Source: Mortierella sp. BCC40632 (Eukaryota > Mortierellomycota > Mortierellomycetes > Mortierellales > Mortierellaceae). From it: 64,000 nucleotides of DNA. The notes beneath the pieces were generated by a model that saw only the letters and a program-made list of their open reading frames with translations, had not been told where the DNA came from and made no database searches. Position 1 is the stretch's first letter; every line of letters starts with the position of its first letter. The stretch spans positions 969,501 to 1,033,500 of the forward strand of contig WAEK01000018.1 in NCBI GenBank assembly GCA_011634665.1. The letters run 5' to 3'. This document shows, piece after piece, positions 37,489 to 52,044 of this stretch. Position numbers and translations under genes: made by a program.

Positions 37489-39600
37489 AGAAAGAGTGAC
37501 AGGCACACTCAACGACATAACGGCATGAACAGGAAGGATAGGAGGAACAGGAACAGAACGCGGATGCGGACAGGAAAGAGGAGAGACGACGACGCGAAGG
37601 AGCAGGAGCAGGAGTGATAACCACAGCGTCGAGACGAAGCGAGTATTTGGACGAGAACAAGACAAGGCAATGGAGATAGGAGATATTGACGACTAGGCGT
37701 GAGGCTCGTGTGGCGCGAAGGTCGTGGCCCGATTCTTGGGTGGGTGTATCAAGAGCCGTGGACACGGAAACGCAGCACACTAACTTCTCTTCGATTGGCA
37801 TCTGCCAGCGGCCGAGAGTGGTTTGTCCAGCAAAGGACAGACGTCAGTGCGGCGGGGGCGAGGCGGCGACCAAGGCGGCGACGAGAGAAATCGAGACACA
37901 TCCAGGGACACGCAAACACGCACATTCCAACGCACTCGGCCGTCTGTGTCTGGATTGACAGGCGGACAGGACAACAAGGAGAGAGAAAAAGAGAGAGAAA
38001 GAGACGGCGGGGATGTCACGGGCGAATGCTTGCAGGCGACGAGGCAGAGAGAACACCGCGCCGACCTCAGCGCAGGACAGCAAACGGGGACTGGTCCAAC
38101 GTGGGGTGGCATAGGGTGGCGAGGGGAGAGAGAAGCACGCCAGGAGAGAGCGAAGGGGAAATCTGCCCGTCGCAGCGCGGCGAGGAGGTGTCTGTCCCGC
38201 ATCCAAGGAGCAGCCCGCAGGTCTGAATCCCTCGGCGGCTCATTCTCCTGCCATTGACAAGAGAAAAGAGAGAAAATGAGAGAATGAGAGAATGAGAGAA
38301 AGGGGAATCACGAGGATGGCGGGAGTAGAGCGCAATTGAGGAGGGAGAAAAAGGAAAACACCATGCCATGCCACCATTTTGTCCCATGCACTAGATCTCC
38401 CAGGAGCAGTCCCTTGTACCAACGACGTCCAACACGAACTGCACGGCGCAGGGGCCACCTCAACAATTTCTCATTTATCACTTCAATGATGTGGTGCGTG
38501 TGGATGTGGATGTGAGACTGACACGCCACGAAACAAGTGGCAAAGCCATCATCCCCCCCCCCTCCCCATCTCCAGTCCTACACACAGGCCATTCTCGGCC
38601 CATCTGGACTCGGATGAAATAGGAGAGTCCGCCCGGAGTAGCCTTTCCATTTCCCCAAAGGGCCATTCTGGCGATCCTCTTCACTTCCCGTCTCTCTGGG
38701 GTCAAAGGATAAAAAGAAAACAAAGATGCACTCACTTGGCTGCCAAGTTACCGACAACGAAGGTGTGGCCATAGTCGATGCCGAGGTCGCGTCTGCGACA
38801 TGAACTGGGCCAGGATCCAGACCAGGCGGTATGGCGGGCGACATGGTGGACGGATTAGATGAAGTTAAGTATTCGGGACGCATGAAGGAAGTATTGTTCG
38901 AGTCATTGTGTTGGATGGAGCTAGGCGCGTCTAGGGGTGGGTGCAGAGTACTCCTTGGCTGCAAGGGGTGGTGACCAAGTGGATAAGGGGCCCTTGTGGA
39001 CATAGACAAAGGCTTTTCTGCTGGATGTACTGTTGACTGCAGGAACGCACCGCTGTCGCTGCTGCCTCGTGTGTGTTGCTGTGAAAGAGGTCGAAGGGGT
39101 GGGCAATGCTGCTGACGATGCTGTTGTTGTTGATGATGATGCTGTTGTTGGGTCCTGCCATCGGGAAGATCTAGGCGACTGAGAGGAACGTGGAACGAGT
39201 CTGCATGATGCGCGGTCGATGGTGATGACATTGGCAAGGACATGGTCTGCGCGCCTGTGCCACCGTGGCTGCTCAAGGGCGCACTGTAACCTCGATTATG
39301 CTTTGTTTCGGCTTCGGCCAAGATACCCTTGTCAGCGATGTTACGCGCATATTGCCAATTTTCTGTGCCTTCGTTCTGCTGGCTCCTGCTGCGTCGAACC
39401 TGGGTGTCTAAACCAGCTTGGCCTGGACGTAGTGACAAGGAGTGGTCGCCGTTGACTGCAGCGAAAGGCTGGAGATAGAGCGGTGACATATTCTGGGACG
39501 CATACATGGCTGAAGAAGCGACATGGACGCTGTCATCATCGGATGTGGTTTCGGAACTCGCCAAAGGAAGAGGCGGAGTCGGTGACGGAGAAAGGGGCAT
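31913..39600 (-). CDS. C2H2 zinc-finger transcription factor (two fingers)
   Basis: Proposed exons are 38736-39600, 35461-36967 and 31913-35033, giving 1830 residues. The only folded part I recognise is a pair of C2H2 fingers near 768-820. Finger 1 is C-x5-C-x12-H-x3-H and finger 2 is C-x4-C-x12-H-x3-H, joined by an HTGEKPY linker. The SRYDN and TRSEH contact segments resemble fungal stress or morphogenesis regulators of the Usv1/Com2/Rgm1 kind. The second zinc-binding His of finger 1 is encoded after the intron, so the 427-bp intron is required for function. Elsewhere the protein is Ser/Pro/Gln/His-rich. Near the C-terminus there is a conserved-looking motif, [11 protein letters not shown], and an acidic tail. 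The 1768-bp first intron is phase-compatible but unproven. A shorter form could start at ATG 36953 (1537 residues). It should act in the nucleus. Confidence 0.78.
36968..38735 (-). other. Long proposed intron or internal promoter of the zinc-finger gene
   Basis: No exon is seen here. On the gene's sense strand the region is rich in T-runs and CT repeats: 37299-37324 and 37438-37485 are GA on the plus strand, and A-runs lie at 37226-37245 and 37279-37299. It begins with a good donor (GTGAGT) and ends in ATAG, both phase 1. It could equally be a promoter for a short transcript starting just before 36953. Confidence 0.5.
37438..37485. repeat. (GA)n microsatellite
   Basis: About 24 perfect GA units within the proposed long intron of the zinc-finger gene. 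Confidence 0.95.
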
Positions 39601-42600
39601 AGTGACTTTTTGTGAGGACGGCCGTTTTGAGGCCAGGAGGTAGAGTGGGCGTGCAAGCGGGCAGGCAAGCAAGGTAAGTAGGAAAATAAGTAGGCGAGTG
39701 GGTATGTGTTGGTAGGCTGAGTCTGGGAGAGGAGAAGGTAGAGTAGGAGAGAGAAGAAAAAAGGATGGGGTGATGGATGGCTCGTTATTGCACGCGTGCG
39801 TTGCCGAGGAGAGGCGGTCGAGCGTTAGGTGAAGCGAGAATATGCAAGGGATGAATTCTGTACCAGCAAGAAAGAGAAAGAGAAAGAGAAAGAGAGACTG
39901 AGCGAGAGAAGGAGAGTGGACAGGGTCGAGCGCCACCGGGGTCGTTCACTCTGGCGAAAGGAGGAAGAGACAGGGTCGATGGTGGCAGCGCAGGGAAGGA
40001 GGAAAAGGAAGACAGGCAGGACTAGTCAGGAAAGGAGTTGCTGGAGAGGATGGACGAAGGGCGATGGACGATGAGCGGGCAGTGGGCTATAATCGATTCG
40101 TAGTAAGTGGTGGACGATGGGCGATAGCGATGGTGATGGTGATGGTAGTGACAGGCAGCGGGTGAAGGGACAAGGGCGAGAACGGTGCAAAGACAAAGAT
40201 GGCAGCCGGCAAGGAAAACGAAGACCGCGTGCGATGGCTGAGGCAGCAAAGGCGCTCCGTCGTGGGACTGCGGGATCAAGCGTGTCGGGCAAGCAGGGCG
40301 GACGAACAAGATGAGAGGAAGAGAGAATAGACGAAGAGGGAGGCCCAGCACGGCATTGCTTATGCCCGTGTCCTCTGATACCTGGCCCTGCTCCTGTGCC
40401 TACTCCTGCTCTCGCTACTAGGTCTGTGGCCTTGCTCCTGCTACTGTCGTCTGTCTCTCGTCTGTATGCCGTCTGCCCATGGGTCCGTCCGTCCTTCTTC
40501 CTGTTTGTCCGTCTGTCTTTCTGTCTATCTGTCTCTCTTTCCACTGTCCGTCTGCTCGTCTGCCTGCCTGTCTGCCTGTCTGTCCTCCTGTCGACGGATC
40601 TCTATCCGCCCTCCTGTTCTCCCGTCTGATGAGCCAAGCGGGGCTTGGGCCAAGGGCCGATCCGTTGCTGCCGTGCTCCTGTCTGAGAGCTCTCGCGCGG
40701 TCTCAGCGACGCGATTGGACCTGTCCAGCCAGCCGGTGCCCTGTACATCCCTTGCCAGATGACGATGGGACAGCCAAAGGGCTCACTTGCAGATTGGACA
40801 GGTTCATCCCCGAAGCAGAAGGTCCAGCCAGCGACAAAAGAGGATCGGAAGCTGCCCACTGATTCATGCCCAAGAGGACTCCCAGATCCCGAGCAACGCG
40901 ACTGGCAAAGAACATTTCCGGCGAGCCTACTCTGGCGCGGGTTTGGGTCCGGGCCAGACACGCGCGAGAAACACTCCAAACGATAACAGGCCGGTGTGTG
41001 AGAACAGCGACCGTCTGCTTCGCCCTTGAGGACCACAAGAGGATGTAGAATACGCGTCGCAGGCTCACTGCGGGGGAAGCGAGGTGTGGTGCATGTGTGT
41101 GTTCAAACGTGTGTATTTTGTACAACAGGCAGAATAGGCAGACAGGCAAAAGGGGGTCCAAAAACTCTCTCTTGGCAGGGCAAATCCTCGATGCCCAATA
41201 CTTTAGACAGTTCATGCAGGGTAAGACGAGGTACACCAGAGTTCACTTGAAGCCCGCCATCGACCACAGTGTGAGCGCGGGAAGAGACCAAGAGTCTTTT
41301 GCCGCCTTTGGCTCTACCTCCCACGACGCTTAGTTTAGTGGGTCTCGTACAATTGGTACCACAGAAAGAGTCTCTCGAAACAAGTATCCTTGAAGAGTAG
41401 GCCTCAAAAGGCGAGGCAAAAGCTGTTCCTCCACGGAGAGACTCAGTCGTGGAGACAATCGGGCGACTGGCGTACTCTCCTGAGTCCACTTCATAGGGTC
41501 TTGATTTCTTCCTTGGCGATGTATCCTGCCCGCCAGAGCCTATTCTTTCCTCTTTACATCGTTCGCATTCAGTTGCGTGCAGTCTTAGCAGCAGCTAATT
41601 ATTGTTGGTACCCAAGACCCGATAGCAGACTCATCCTCCATCCCGGGTCTTTGGATCATGCAACAAGGCGTTGGTGGATGGGATGTGCTAAGGTGGCAGA
41701 CTCAGAAAGACAGCCAGGGCAGCAGCATCGAAGCAAGCAAAAGGAGGTCATCATTGGTGCATGTGCACACCAAAGCTCCCTGATGCAGACATATTAGGGA
41801 AGCGCGGAGAGGAGGGGGGGATGGAAAGAGGAAACGGACAACTGCTCTGTCTTTCCTCTTCCTCCCCTCCTCCTTGGCTTGATCCTGCTTCATGGGGTAG
41901 GTGAGAAGGGAGGGAGAGAAAGAAAGAGAGAGAGAGTGCGTTTGTGTATGTGTATGTGTGTGGATGAGTGTGGGTGTGGGTGTGGGTGGGTGAGTAAAAG
42001 AGATAAAGAAGAGAGAAAGAAAAATAGAGAAGAGAAAGCAAAAGGGCTAACACGGGCCAGGATGGGAAGAAGGGAGGTCGGCTCTCATGTTCATTGCCAC
42101 CTGCAAGAAGGCGAGTCGCAGTAGATAGCAAGGGGGATGAAAAGCGCGACGGGGCAAGGACCAAGCGTGTGCATGAATGGGATGAGGGATAACCTCGATC
42201 TACAATAACTGAGAGAGAACCAGAAGAAACAATAGAAGTTGAGAGTCAAGGGTCTAATGAGAAGGGGCCGGCGCGTTTTGGTGAGGCAGACTTTGCGTAG
42301 CTGTTGTTGTTACCCCAAGACACGTTTCTCTCTCCGAAGGACGGGAACAGAAGAAGCAATTGGTCTGCCCCACGCACGTGGATTACCGCCGCATCGCCAC
42401 CCCCGTCTGTGGCGCCGTTTGACATTGTCTGACTTGGCTCCGGCATTACTTGGTCCAGACGCGTTCGGCAGCACGGTGCGACCTTCAGCCGTCGGGATGG
42501 AAAAGGCACAACCACCGGTAGTACAAGGGTCGAATCGGTGGTTCTAGTAGAGACCCAAGACCCAAGATCGTGTCACGGACGCCCAATGCCAGGGAAGGGA

Positions 42601-42790
42601 AGACTGAGTTTCGCCCATGAAGTGGCGCTTGGCGGGCTTGGTGTTTGCTGTGTCTACATCGTTGATTCCACCTACATTGCTCATCACTCGCTCATTCCAT
42701 CATCTTTGTCCCCTTACATTCCATCACATCCATAAATTCCTTTTCTCCATCTCTTTCTCCATCCCGTTATCATCTCATCTGCAAATCCTC
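39601..42790. promoter_or_regulatory. Divergent spacer, zinc-finger gene (-) and monooxygenase (+)
   Basis: A 3.2-kb spacer with no supported coding exon. It includes a degenerate CTGTCTGT-type repeat (about 40490-40600), CT/GA-rich DNA next to the zinc-finger start, and a GT-rich run near 41938-41995. The open frames seen are short and lack any family feature. The promoters of both flanking genes must be inside, but I cannot place them. Confidence 0.45.
40490..40605. repeat. Degenerate CTGTCTGTC / GTCCGTCTG minisatellite
   Basis: Units of about 4-9 bp built from CTGT, CCGT and CTGC repeat with many substitutions over roughly 115 bp. The two plus-strand open frames across it are by-products of the repeat. 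Confidence 0.7.
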
Positions 42791-44992
42791 ATGCCTGCCA
42801 AAGTTAAAGTCACCATCGTGGGTGGAGGCATCGGAGGTCTCGCCCTGGCCAACATGTTCGAAAAAACCTCCAACATCGATTATGTAATCCTCGAGAAGAC
42901 TTCGACCGTTAAAGCCCTTGGGTCCTCATTAGGCCTTGATGCAAGCACATTGCCAGTGATGGAGCAATTGGGTCTCTATGACGACTTCAAAGCGGTTTCG
43001 AAACCCGTCCGCCAGTTCAACTTTTACAACGAAGCGATCGAGTCTATTGGCGTGGTTGACTTTTCGTGTATGCCAGAGATGTAAGTACCTGTCTGCTCAA
43101 ACAGCATTCCTTGTAGCATTACGAAGTAAAAGAAGCGGATCAAATCTAAGCTACGACCCTTCTCCTTGTCTCTCCCACCTCCTTTCTTGTAATTATACTC
43201 AGCGGCGGATACCCTGCTATGATTCTCGATCGTCCCGCCTTTTACAACGTACTTCTCAAGAATCTTCCCAAAGAAAAAATCCTCTATGGAAAAAAGGTGT
43301 CCTCTATCGAGCATGACGAGCACAATGCCACTGTCAAGTGCGCCGATGGAAGGTATTTAATCACGCGGTCGAGCCTCTTTAGGAACGCTTTCGCGACAAT
43401 TTCCTCGCCCAACACTCTTTGTCTGATTTCTGTCTCTGGAAAAAAAGAAGGGCGAGAGCAATGAAAGGGAACCGGTTTCCGCCCAAGACAACTGCAACAT
43501 GGCCACATGTGCGCTACATTTTTGCTCACATCTCAAGGCTCTGCTCTTGCTTCTTTCAGTTCTTACACTAGTGACATTGTCATTGGCGCTGACGGAGCCT
43601 ACAGCGCTGTCCGAACAAACATGTATAAGGATCTGGCTGCGCGAGGCAAACTCTCAGCGAATGATGCCGAGCCCCTTTGCTACGATCAAAACTGCTTGGG
43701 TAAGAAGAAGCGAGCGCGCAAAATAAGAGTAAACGTGGTTGGGATTGACTCAAACGAACCGACTCTCTTACTTACCAACCGCAATCCTTCTCAATACGAT
43801 CAGTCGGCGTCAGTGAGCCACTGGACCCCAGTGAACACGAGATGCTCCGTCGCGAAACGTGCGATTTCGAGATTGTGATCCCAAAGGCCGACCCCTTCTA
43901 TGTAAGTTGGACAAAGGAACATTGGAGGAACAAAAAACACGATTGGAGGAGCCCAGAAGCAGAAGGCGTGAGCCCAACATTTTTTTTTTCTACGCCCAAA
44001 GGCAAAGGAATGGCTCACAAATACAAACACACCTCATTACCTTCACTCTAGGCCATTTACATGCCCCTGCCTGGAAACCGTGTTTCCTGGGCTGTCATCC
44101 ACAACGTTCCTAGGGCGGAGGCCATGAGTGGAGAAGTAAAGCCAACCGAATGGCGTCAAGATGCCAGCATTGAAATGTCGGATTTCGTCCGACACCAACC
44201 CAGTCCCTTCAAGGGCACTCTAGGCGACATTATTGACAAGACCCCTCTGGAGCTCATTTCCAAGACTCAACTTGAGGAGAAGTGTTTCGAATCCTGGTAC
44301 GATGGGCGTGTTGTCCTTCTCGGAGATGGTATGTTTAGCTTTGCTTGTACTTAGAACAACTGAGCTTGAGTCCGCTTTGATCCTTAACTTTTGGAACGAA
44401 GATGCCTGATATTCAATACCTGTTTGCCTCATTCACTCATATGACTGGTCTCCAAAGCTTGTCACAAGGTCGTTCCAAGCGCTGGACTTGGAGCCAATCT
44501 CGCCATTTTAGATGGTGTCCATCTTTGCAATCTCCTTGTGGATGTTCCTTCCACCTCACGAGAGACAATCACCATGATCTTTGAGAACTACTATGCAAAG
44601 CGCTCCAAAATCGCCCAAGATGCTCTTACCAATGCGCGCCAGTTTGGAAAGGTCATGTCCGAGAGGGTAAGGAATAGAAGAAGGGGGAGGGGAGTGAAAG
44701 AAGAAGAAAGTTTGCAAGACTATGTAGTTTACTCCTTCCTTCGTCTTCTTCTCCTCATGATTCATTTTTTCTAATTTGTCAAATTACACATGGATTCCTA
44801 TAGGGCTACATGTCGGAAGTTGTGCGCAAGGTCTTCTTGAACTACGTCCCCGACTGGATGACCCGCTGGTCCAATGCCCAACGCCTACAGTTCCGTCCTC
44901 AACTTCACTTCTTGCCCCAAGTGCCTGATCGTGGAAACCCCAAGGCGCAACCACAGGAACCAAGGATGTTTGTTGAGGCTCAGGCCGCATGA
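42791..44992 (+). CDS. FAD-dependent monooxygenase (PheA/UbiH type), paralogue 2
   Basis: Seven exons: 42791-43080, 43203-43352, 43560-43699, 43804-43901, 44052-44328, 44458-44666 and 44804-44992; 450 residues, phases all consistent. The FAD Rossmann motif GGGIGGL is at residues 9-15, with ILEK as the acidic end of beta-2. GADGAYSAVR and LLGDACHK are the other FAD motifs, all intact. The protein ends soon after an RPQLHFLPQVPDRG segment that it shares with the monooxygenase at 20278-22670 (RPQLSFLPQVKDQG there). The two are clearly paralogues and have similar intron positions. The expected reaction is NAD(P)H- and O2-dependent hydroxylation of a small aromatic substrate, which cannot be named. 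No signal peptide is visible. Confidence 0.92.
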
Positions 44993-45178
44993 AGGGCAAA
45001 ATAAGAAAAAAAAGAAGAGATCTTCTGGTCTCAGATCAAATGTGGTCAAGCCCAAGCCTCATCCAAGTATTTGCTTGAACATACCCCTCAGAAACACCAT
45101 CTAGACAGAAAAAATATATATATAGTATTGGAGAAGGCTACAATATATGTATTGTCTAGTTCCAAACACGTTCCAATT

Positions 45179-48268
<3,090 letters not shown>

Positions 48269-48564
48269 GGTGGGAGTAAAGGAACACGACGCAGTCAGCC
48301 AGTGTATCCGGGAGGGTATCCTTGCCGTAACGACACAAAAGAAGCTTTGCCACCAGTCTCTGTCTCTCCCGCTGCTGCTGCTGCTGCTGCTGTGACTCTC
48401 TCTCACTGCCACCTTTTTGCTGCGGTATGCTCTTATAAAGGGGAAGATGGGTTTGCCACGTCTCTTTCTCATCGCACCAATCTTTCACTCTCACATTCTT
48501 TCTCTCACTTTCTCTCACTCTCACTCTCCTTCTCGTTTGCCCCCTCCCCTTCGTACTTTATACC
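48269..48564. promoter_or_regulatory. Divergent promoter shared by the helicase and Skp1
   Basis: Only 296 bp separate the two start codons. The spacer holds a (CTG)n run at about 48371-48391, a TATAAA match at 48434-48439 on the plus strand (131 bp before the Skp1 ATG), and a CT-rich stretch just before Skp1 that suits a fungal transcription start region. Shared regulation is inferred from the spacing only. Confidence 0.5.
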
Positions 48565-49264
48565 ATGACCATCATCCTCACTTCGTTGGATAATGTCGAA
48601 TTCAAGGTCGACAAGGATGTTGCCGAGCGCTCCATTCTCATCAAAAACATGATTGACGGTACTGCTACTCCCCTCTTCCCTCTCCTCTCATTTATGCCAG
48701 AGCCACCTGCCCTCCGCCTCTGGTCAGTGTTACTCATACCACTCTTGTCCCAACTTAGATATTGGCGAGAGCGAGTCTCCTATCCCTCTGCCCAATGTCT
48801 CGAGCGCTGTTCTTACCAAGGTAAACATGGACCAAACACAGACTCTGTGGACTCTGCCTTTTTTTTTCCTCCTGTGTTGAGTTTGGCCTACTGCAGTTCC
48901 TTTCATAACACGACCTGTACTATTTTCTCTCTACTACCAGGTCATCGAATATTGCGAACACCATCGTCATGACCCTCCCCAAATCCAGGATGAGTCGGAT
49001 GACCCACGCAAGCGCTCCAATGACATTGAAGAGTGGGACATGAAGTTCATGCAGGTGGATCAGGAGATGCTCTTTGAGATCATTCTTGCCGCCAACTACC
49101 TCGACATCAAGCCTTTGCTCGACGTGGGCTGCAAGACTGTTGCCAACATCATCAAGGGTAAAACTCCTGAGGAAATCCGCAAGGTCTTTAACATTGTCAA
49201 CGACTTTACTCCCGAGGAAGAGGCACAGATCAAGAAGGAGAACGAGTGGGCTGAGGATCGTTAA
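48565..49264 (+). CDS. SKP1: Skp1, SCF ubiquitin-ligase adaptor
   Basis: Three exons: 48565-48658, 48759-48820 and 48941-49264; 159 residues, the usual size for Skp1. The N-terminal BTB/POZ-like fold is followed by the highly conserved C-terminal F-box-binding helices, including [32 protein letters not shown] and the ending ENEWAEDR. Skp1 links the cullin Cdc53/CUL1 to F-box proteins and so brings substrates for ubiquitination in nucleus and cytosol; it also has kinetochore and V-ATPase roles in yeast. Nothing is unusual; the Asp-rich loop between exons 2 and 3 is short. The start is the first ATG, after a pyrimidine-rich leader. Confidence 0.97.
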
Positions 49265-49849
49265 GCTCTCTGCACCTGTAGCATTTTTTTTTTTTTTTTT
49301 TCCACTCCACATTTTACGTTCTGCTCGTTCCCGGGTGGGGCAAGTGTATCGGACACGGGCAGCATGAAGTTGCGGAAGGAATGACGGAGGAATCCTTTCG
49401 ACACAAAGAGCAGGAGAAAGTTCTACACTCTTCTTGATCCTTCCTCTGTCAACGAATGCCATAGTGACCCTCCCATCTCCCACTTGCCTGTAAACTACCA
49501 CACCCAACTCTTTGTACACTATAAAACCCTTTTAACCACCGTGTGTGCTGTGTCTGTCTGTCTGTCTTTGTGTTTTCGTGTGCATTTGGTAGCTGGCTCC
49601 GCATTCCAAAACTCAAGAGGCCATTTCAGGAGACAGAGAGTGAGAAAGAAAGAAAAAAAAAGGGAGCATGTTCGTTTTATGCGCGCCCCTTCTTTTCTCC
49701 CAGACGAGATGCCATCTTCCCTAGGGCTTTTGTCTGCGCCGCCATTGCCTGTGCTAGTTTTAGAGTTTGCATTTCCATGGCACTGGAGCCGAAAGTCATA
49801 AGATTTGAGTCGATTACCACGCCGCACTTTAGCCAAGTTCTAGACTACA

Positions 49850-49886
<37 letters not shown>

Positions 49887-50000
49887 CCACATGCCCTAGC
49901 ATAGCACTTTGCTGTGTACATCTCTCTGGCCTCCTTTGCTACGAAGCAACCGTAATAAACTTTCAATAGCTGTGTGTAGGTGCTATGAAAAAGTGCTGTG
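49265..50000. other. Convergent spacer between Skp1 and the LYR gene
   Basis: This holds the 3' untranslated regions of Skp1 (+) and the LYR gene (-). There is a T-run at 49287-49301 and an A-run at 49857-49882. I see no gene. Confidence 0.5.
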
Positions 50001-51546
50001 CTATGGTGTGGCTCTGTCAAGAGAGCTTGTCGTATTAACTCTTTTGGCCTTCTTACCATCGGAAGGTAACACCGCCTCACTGTCAGCTATGCCAAGTCTA
50101 TCGAACTCATTCAAAGCTGGTCGGTACTTTGCACCTGCTACCTTTAGTGCCTGAAATGAATATGCACTCTTGCTCACGGTGAACACGGGTCGTTGTGGGG
50201 ATTCCTTGCTATTGTCACGATTGGATGGCTTTGATTTCGCAACGTGTACATCAAGAATTGTCACTTCGTCCAACAACTGTTGCCACATGCGGCGGTAAAG
50301 CCTCAAGGTCAGAATTCCTGATTTAGAAGGTTTGCCACCAATGCTTGGATGATGTCGGCTCGCTTCCCATCGGGCTTTTTTTTGCTCTTCTCCTCGATTC
50401 CTCCAAGTTCGGATCCTTTCCATGGTCTGTAACTCCCACTCTTGCCACATCATTGTATCTTGGTCACCTTCACCCACTGTCTCTCCTGAACTACTAAGAC
50501 CCAGACGAGCTTTCCTCTCCATCTCGGCCCGAAGGAGCGAAGGTAGAGGAGGATTGACCTTTTTGATCTGTTTGGAGAAATGTCGCCATCGAAGGTTTGC
50601 TTCTCTCTTTCCGTGCAAAGGCTTGAAAAGGGGCTCGGGGAGTGTAGGCTCGATACTCTTGCCTGTGGTTTGCTGGACCAATGCAGCAACAGGTCCAGAA
50701 TAAATCGGAGGAATCGTTCGTTTGTTCCTGTAATGAAGCGGAGCTGGGGCCTCTGCTCTCTCGGCGAGAAGCTCCGTGAGCTCATAATACGAGAGATGAG
50801 TTGGTTTGGTTGTGGCATCGGGGAGAATGGATGATGGAGAAGAGGGGGAAGTGTCAAGGGTTGGGGCACTTTCTGCGCCTGTGGAGCGGGCTGACCTTTC
50901 CATTTGCTTAGATGACCCAACAATAGCAGTGGACAGATTTGGGAAAGACGCGGTCCTCGCACGTGCAGTCCCAAGGTAAGGCTGGAGAAGCTTATGGCGC
51001 TCGCTTCCTAGAAGTCCATACGCCAGTCGGAGCAAACGCATCATTGCCTTCTTGTCGACTTGATTGGCACGCTCGATAGTGCGAAGAGCCTTTGCCAAAA
51101 ACGGGAACCAAGCAAAGATGGGCTTGGGTTAGTAACACTTCCCTCTTTGTGGAACAATCGCGCTTTTTCCTCATAAAGATTTTTCTCCATTATCACTCAT
51201 TTATCCGTACCCTGCGAGCATCCGTCACATATTTCTGTATACGGCTGTCCTCCTGCTGGGAGCTATTCTTGCGGAAATCCTCTCGGGCTTTGCTGAGGAT
51301 CCATTGGCTGGAAGGCAAGTTGGGTGTTTGAGAGGGCGTGTGCGCAGTCCGGGGAGGAGAACAGGGATCCGGATCATTTCTCAGCGATCAACTCATCGGT
51401 CCGTCCGATGCATTCACAATCATTTACCTGGCTCGCTCATCAAAGAACTTGGACCCCTCGCGCAGGATCTGTCGGTAGAGAAAGAGCTTTTGCGCGCGAT
51501 CTGTCAGAGCAGTGAATGATCTCGGTGTTGGTGCATAGGTTGGCAT
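50001..51546 (-). CDS. LYR-motif protein, Cup1-like, probably mitochondrial
   Basis: Three exons: 51428-51546, 51211-51307 and 50001-51089; 434 residues, phases consistent. The N-terminal 90 residues form the LYR fold: LFLYRQILREG, then WILSKAREDFRKN and YVTDARRALRTIERAN. LYR proteins usually bind acyl-ACP and help assemble respiratory complexes, Fe-S proteins or mitoribosomes. A second conserved block near 215-265 (KREANLRWRHFSKQIKKVNPPLP) and a LYRRMWQQLLDE block further on resemble the fungal Cup1-like LYR family, which is much longer than canonical LYRM proteins of about 100 residues. The exact role is unknown. Exon 3 begins after an AAAG acceptor, which is less common than CAG or TAG. 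Alternative N-termini upstream lack an ATG. Confidence 0.85.
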
Positions 51547-51920
51547 CGGGTAGGAATCACACTGGAGGAGAAAAGAGCGGAGAATAGTCAAAGGAGGAGG
51601 AGGTGGAGGAGGTGGAGGTGGAGGAATGCGCTCTAGCAAGCCACTGGCAGGTGGTTCAGAGCTCCGCTTGTCAGTCCTAGGATGTGCCTATATTTCTACT
51701 TGTTGCATCCTCCTCTTGTCTTGACATTCTCGTCCCTTTTTTTTTTCAACTCATCTCTCCCGTCAGTTCCTCAGCCCTACTCCTGGTCATCACTGCTTCA
51801 TATAAACCTCGCCCTACCGACACTGACCTCCTTTCTCTGTCTCTTTTCCACGCACGGCTGATCCAGTCTCTCTCATTCTCTCATCTTCTCTCTCCTCTAT
51901 TTTTTTTTTTTTTTTCTTTC

Positions 51921-51960
<40 letters not shown>

Positions 51961-52044
51961 GCTCATCTTACCAACAATTCATCCCTGCTCTCCCCTCCTC
52001 CTCCTCCTCCCCCCAACTCATTCCTCATCACCAGTCAGTCAACA
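51547..52044. promoter_or_regulatory. Divergent promoter region, LYR gene (-) and long-chain-base kinase (+)
   Basis: About 500 bp separate the two start codons. A (GGAGGT)-type run at 51590-51624 lies near the LYR start. A T-run and (CT)n tract at about 51901-51953 lies close before the kinase start, the same pattern seen before several other genes here. No specific factor site can be assigned. Confidence 0.45.

Noticed and set aside
37081..37801. Ser/Leu-rich minus-strand open frames of 194-224 codons
   Set aside because: They are built from CT repeats and T-runs, overlap each other in different frames, and lack any domain; they lie in a proposed intron.
37686..38257. Overlapping Arg-rich plus-strand open frames
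   Set aside because: Three frames are open at once over the same stretch, a sign of composition rather than coding.
40396..40862. Cys/Ser/Leu-rich plus-strand open frames
   Set aside because: They follow the CTGTCTGT repeat and show no conserved feature.
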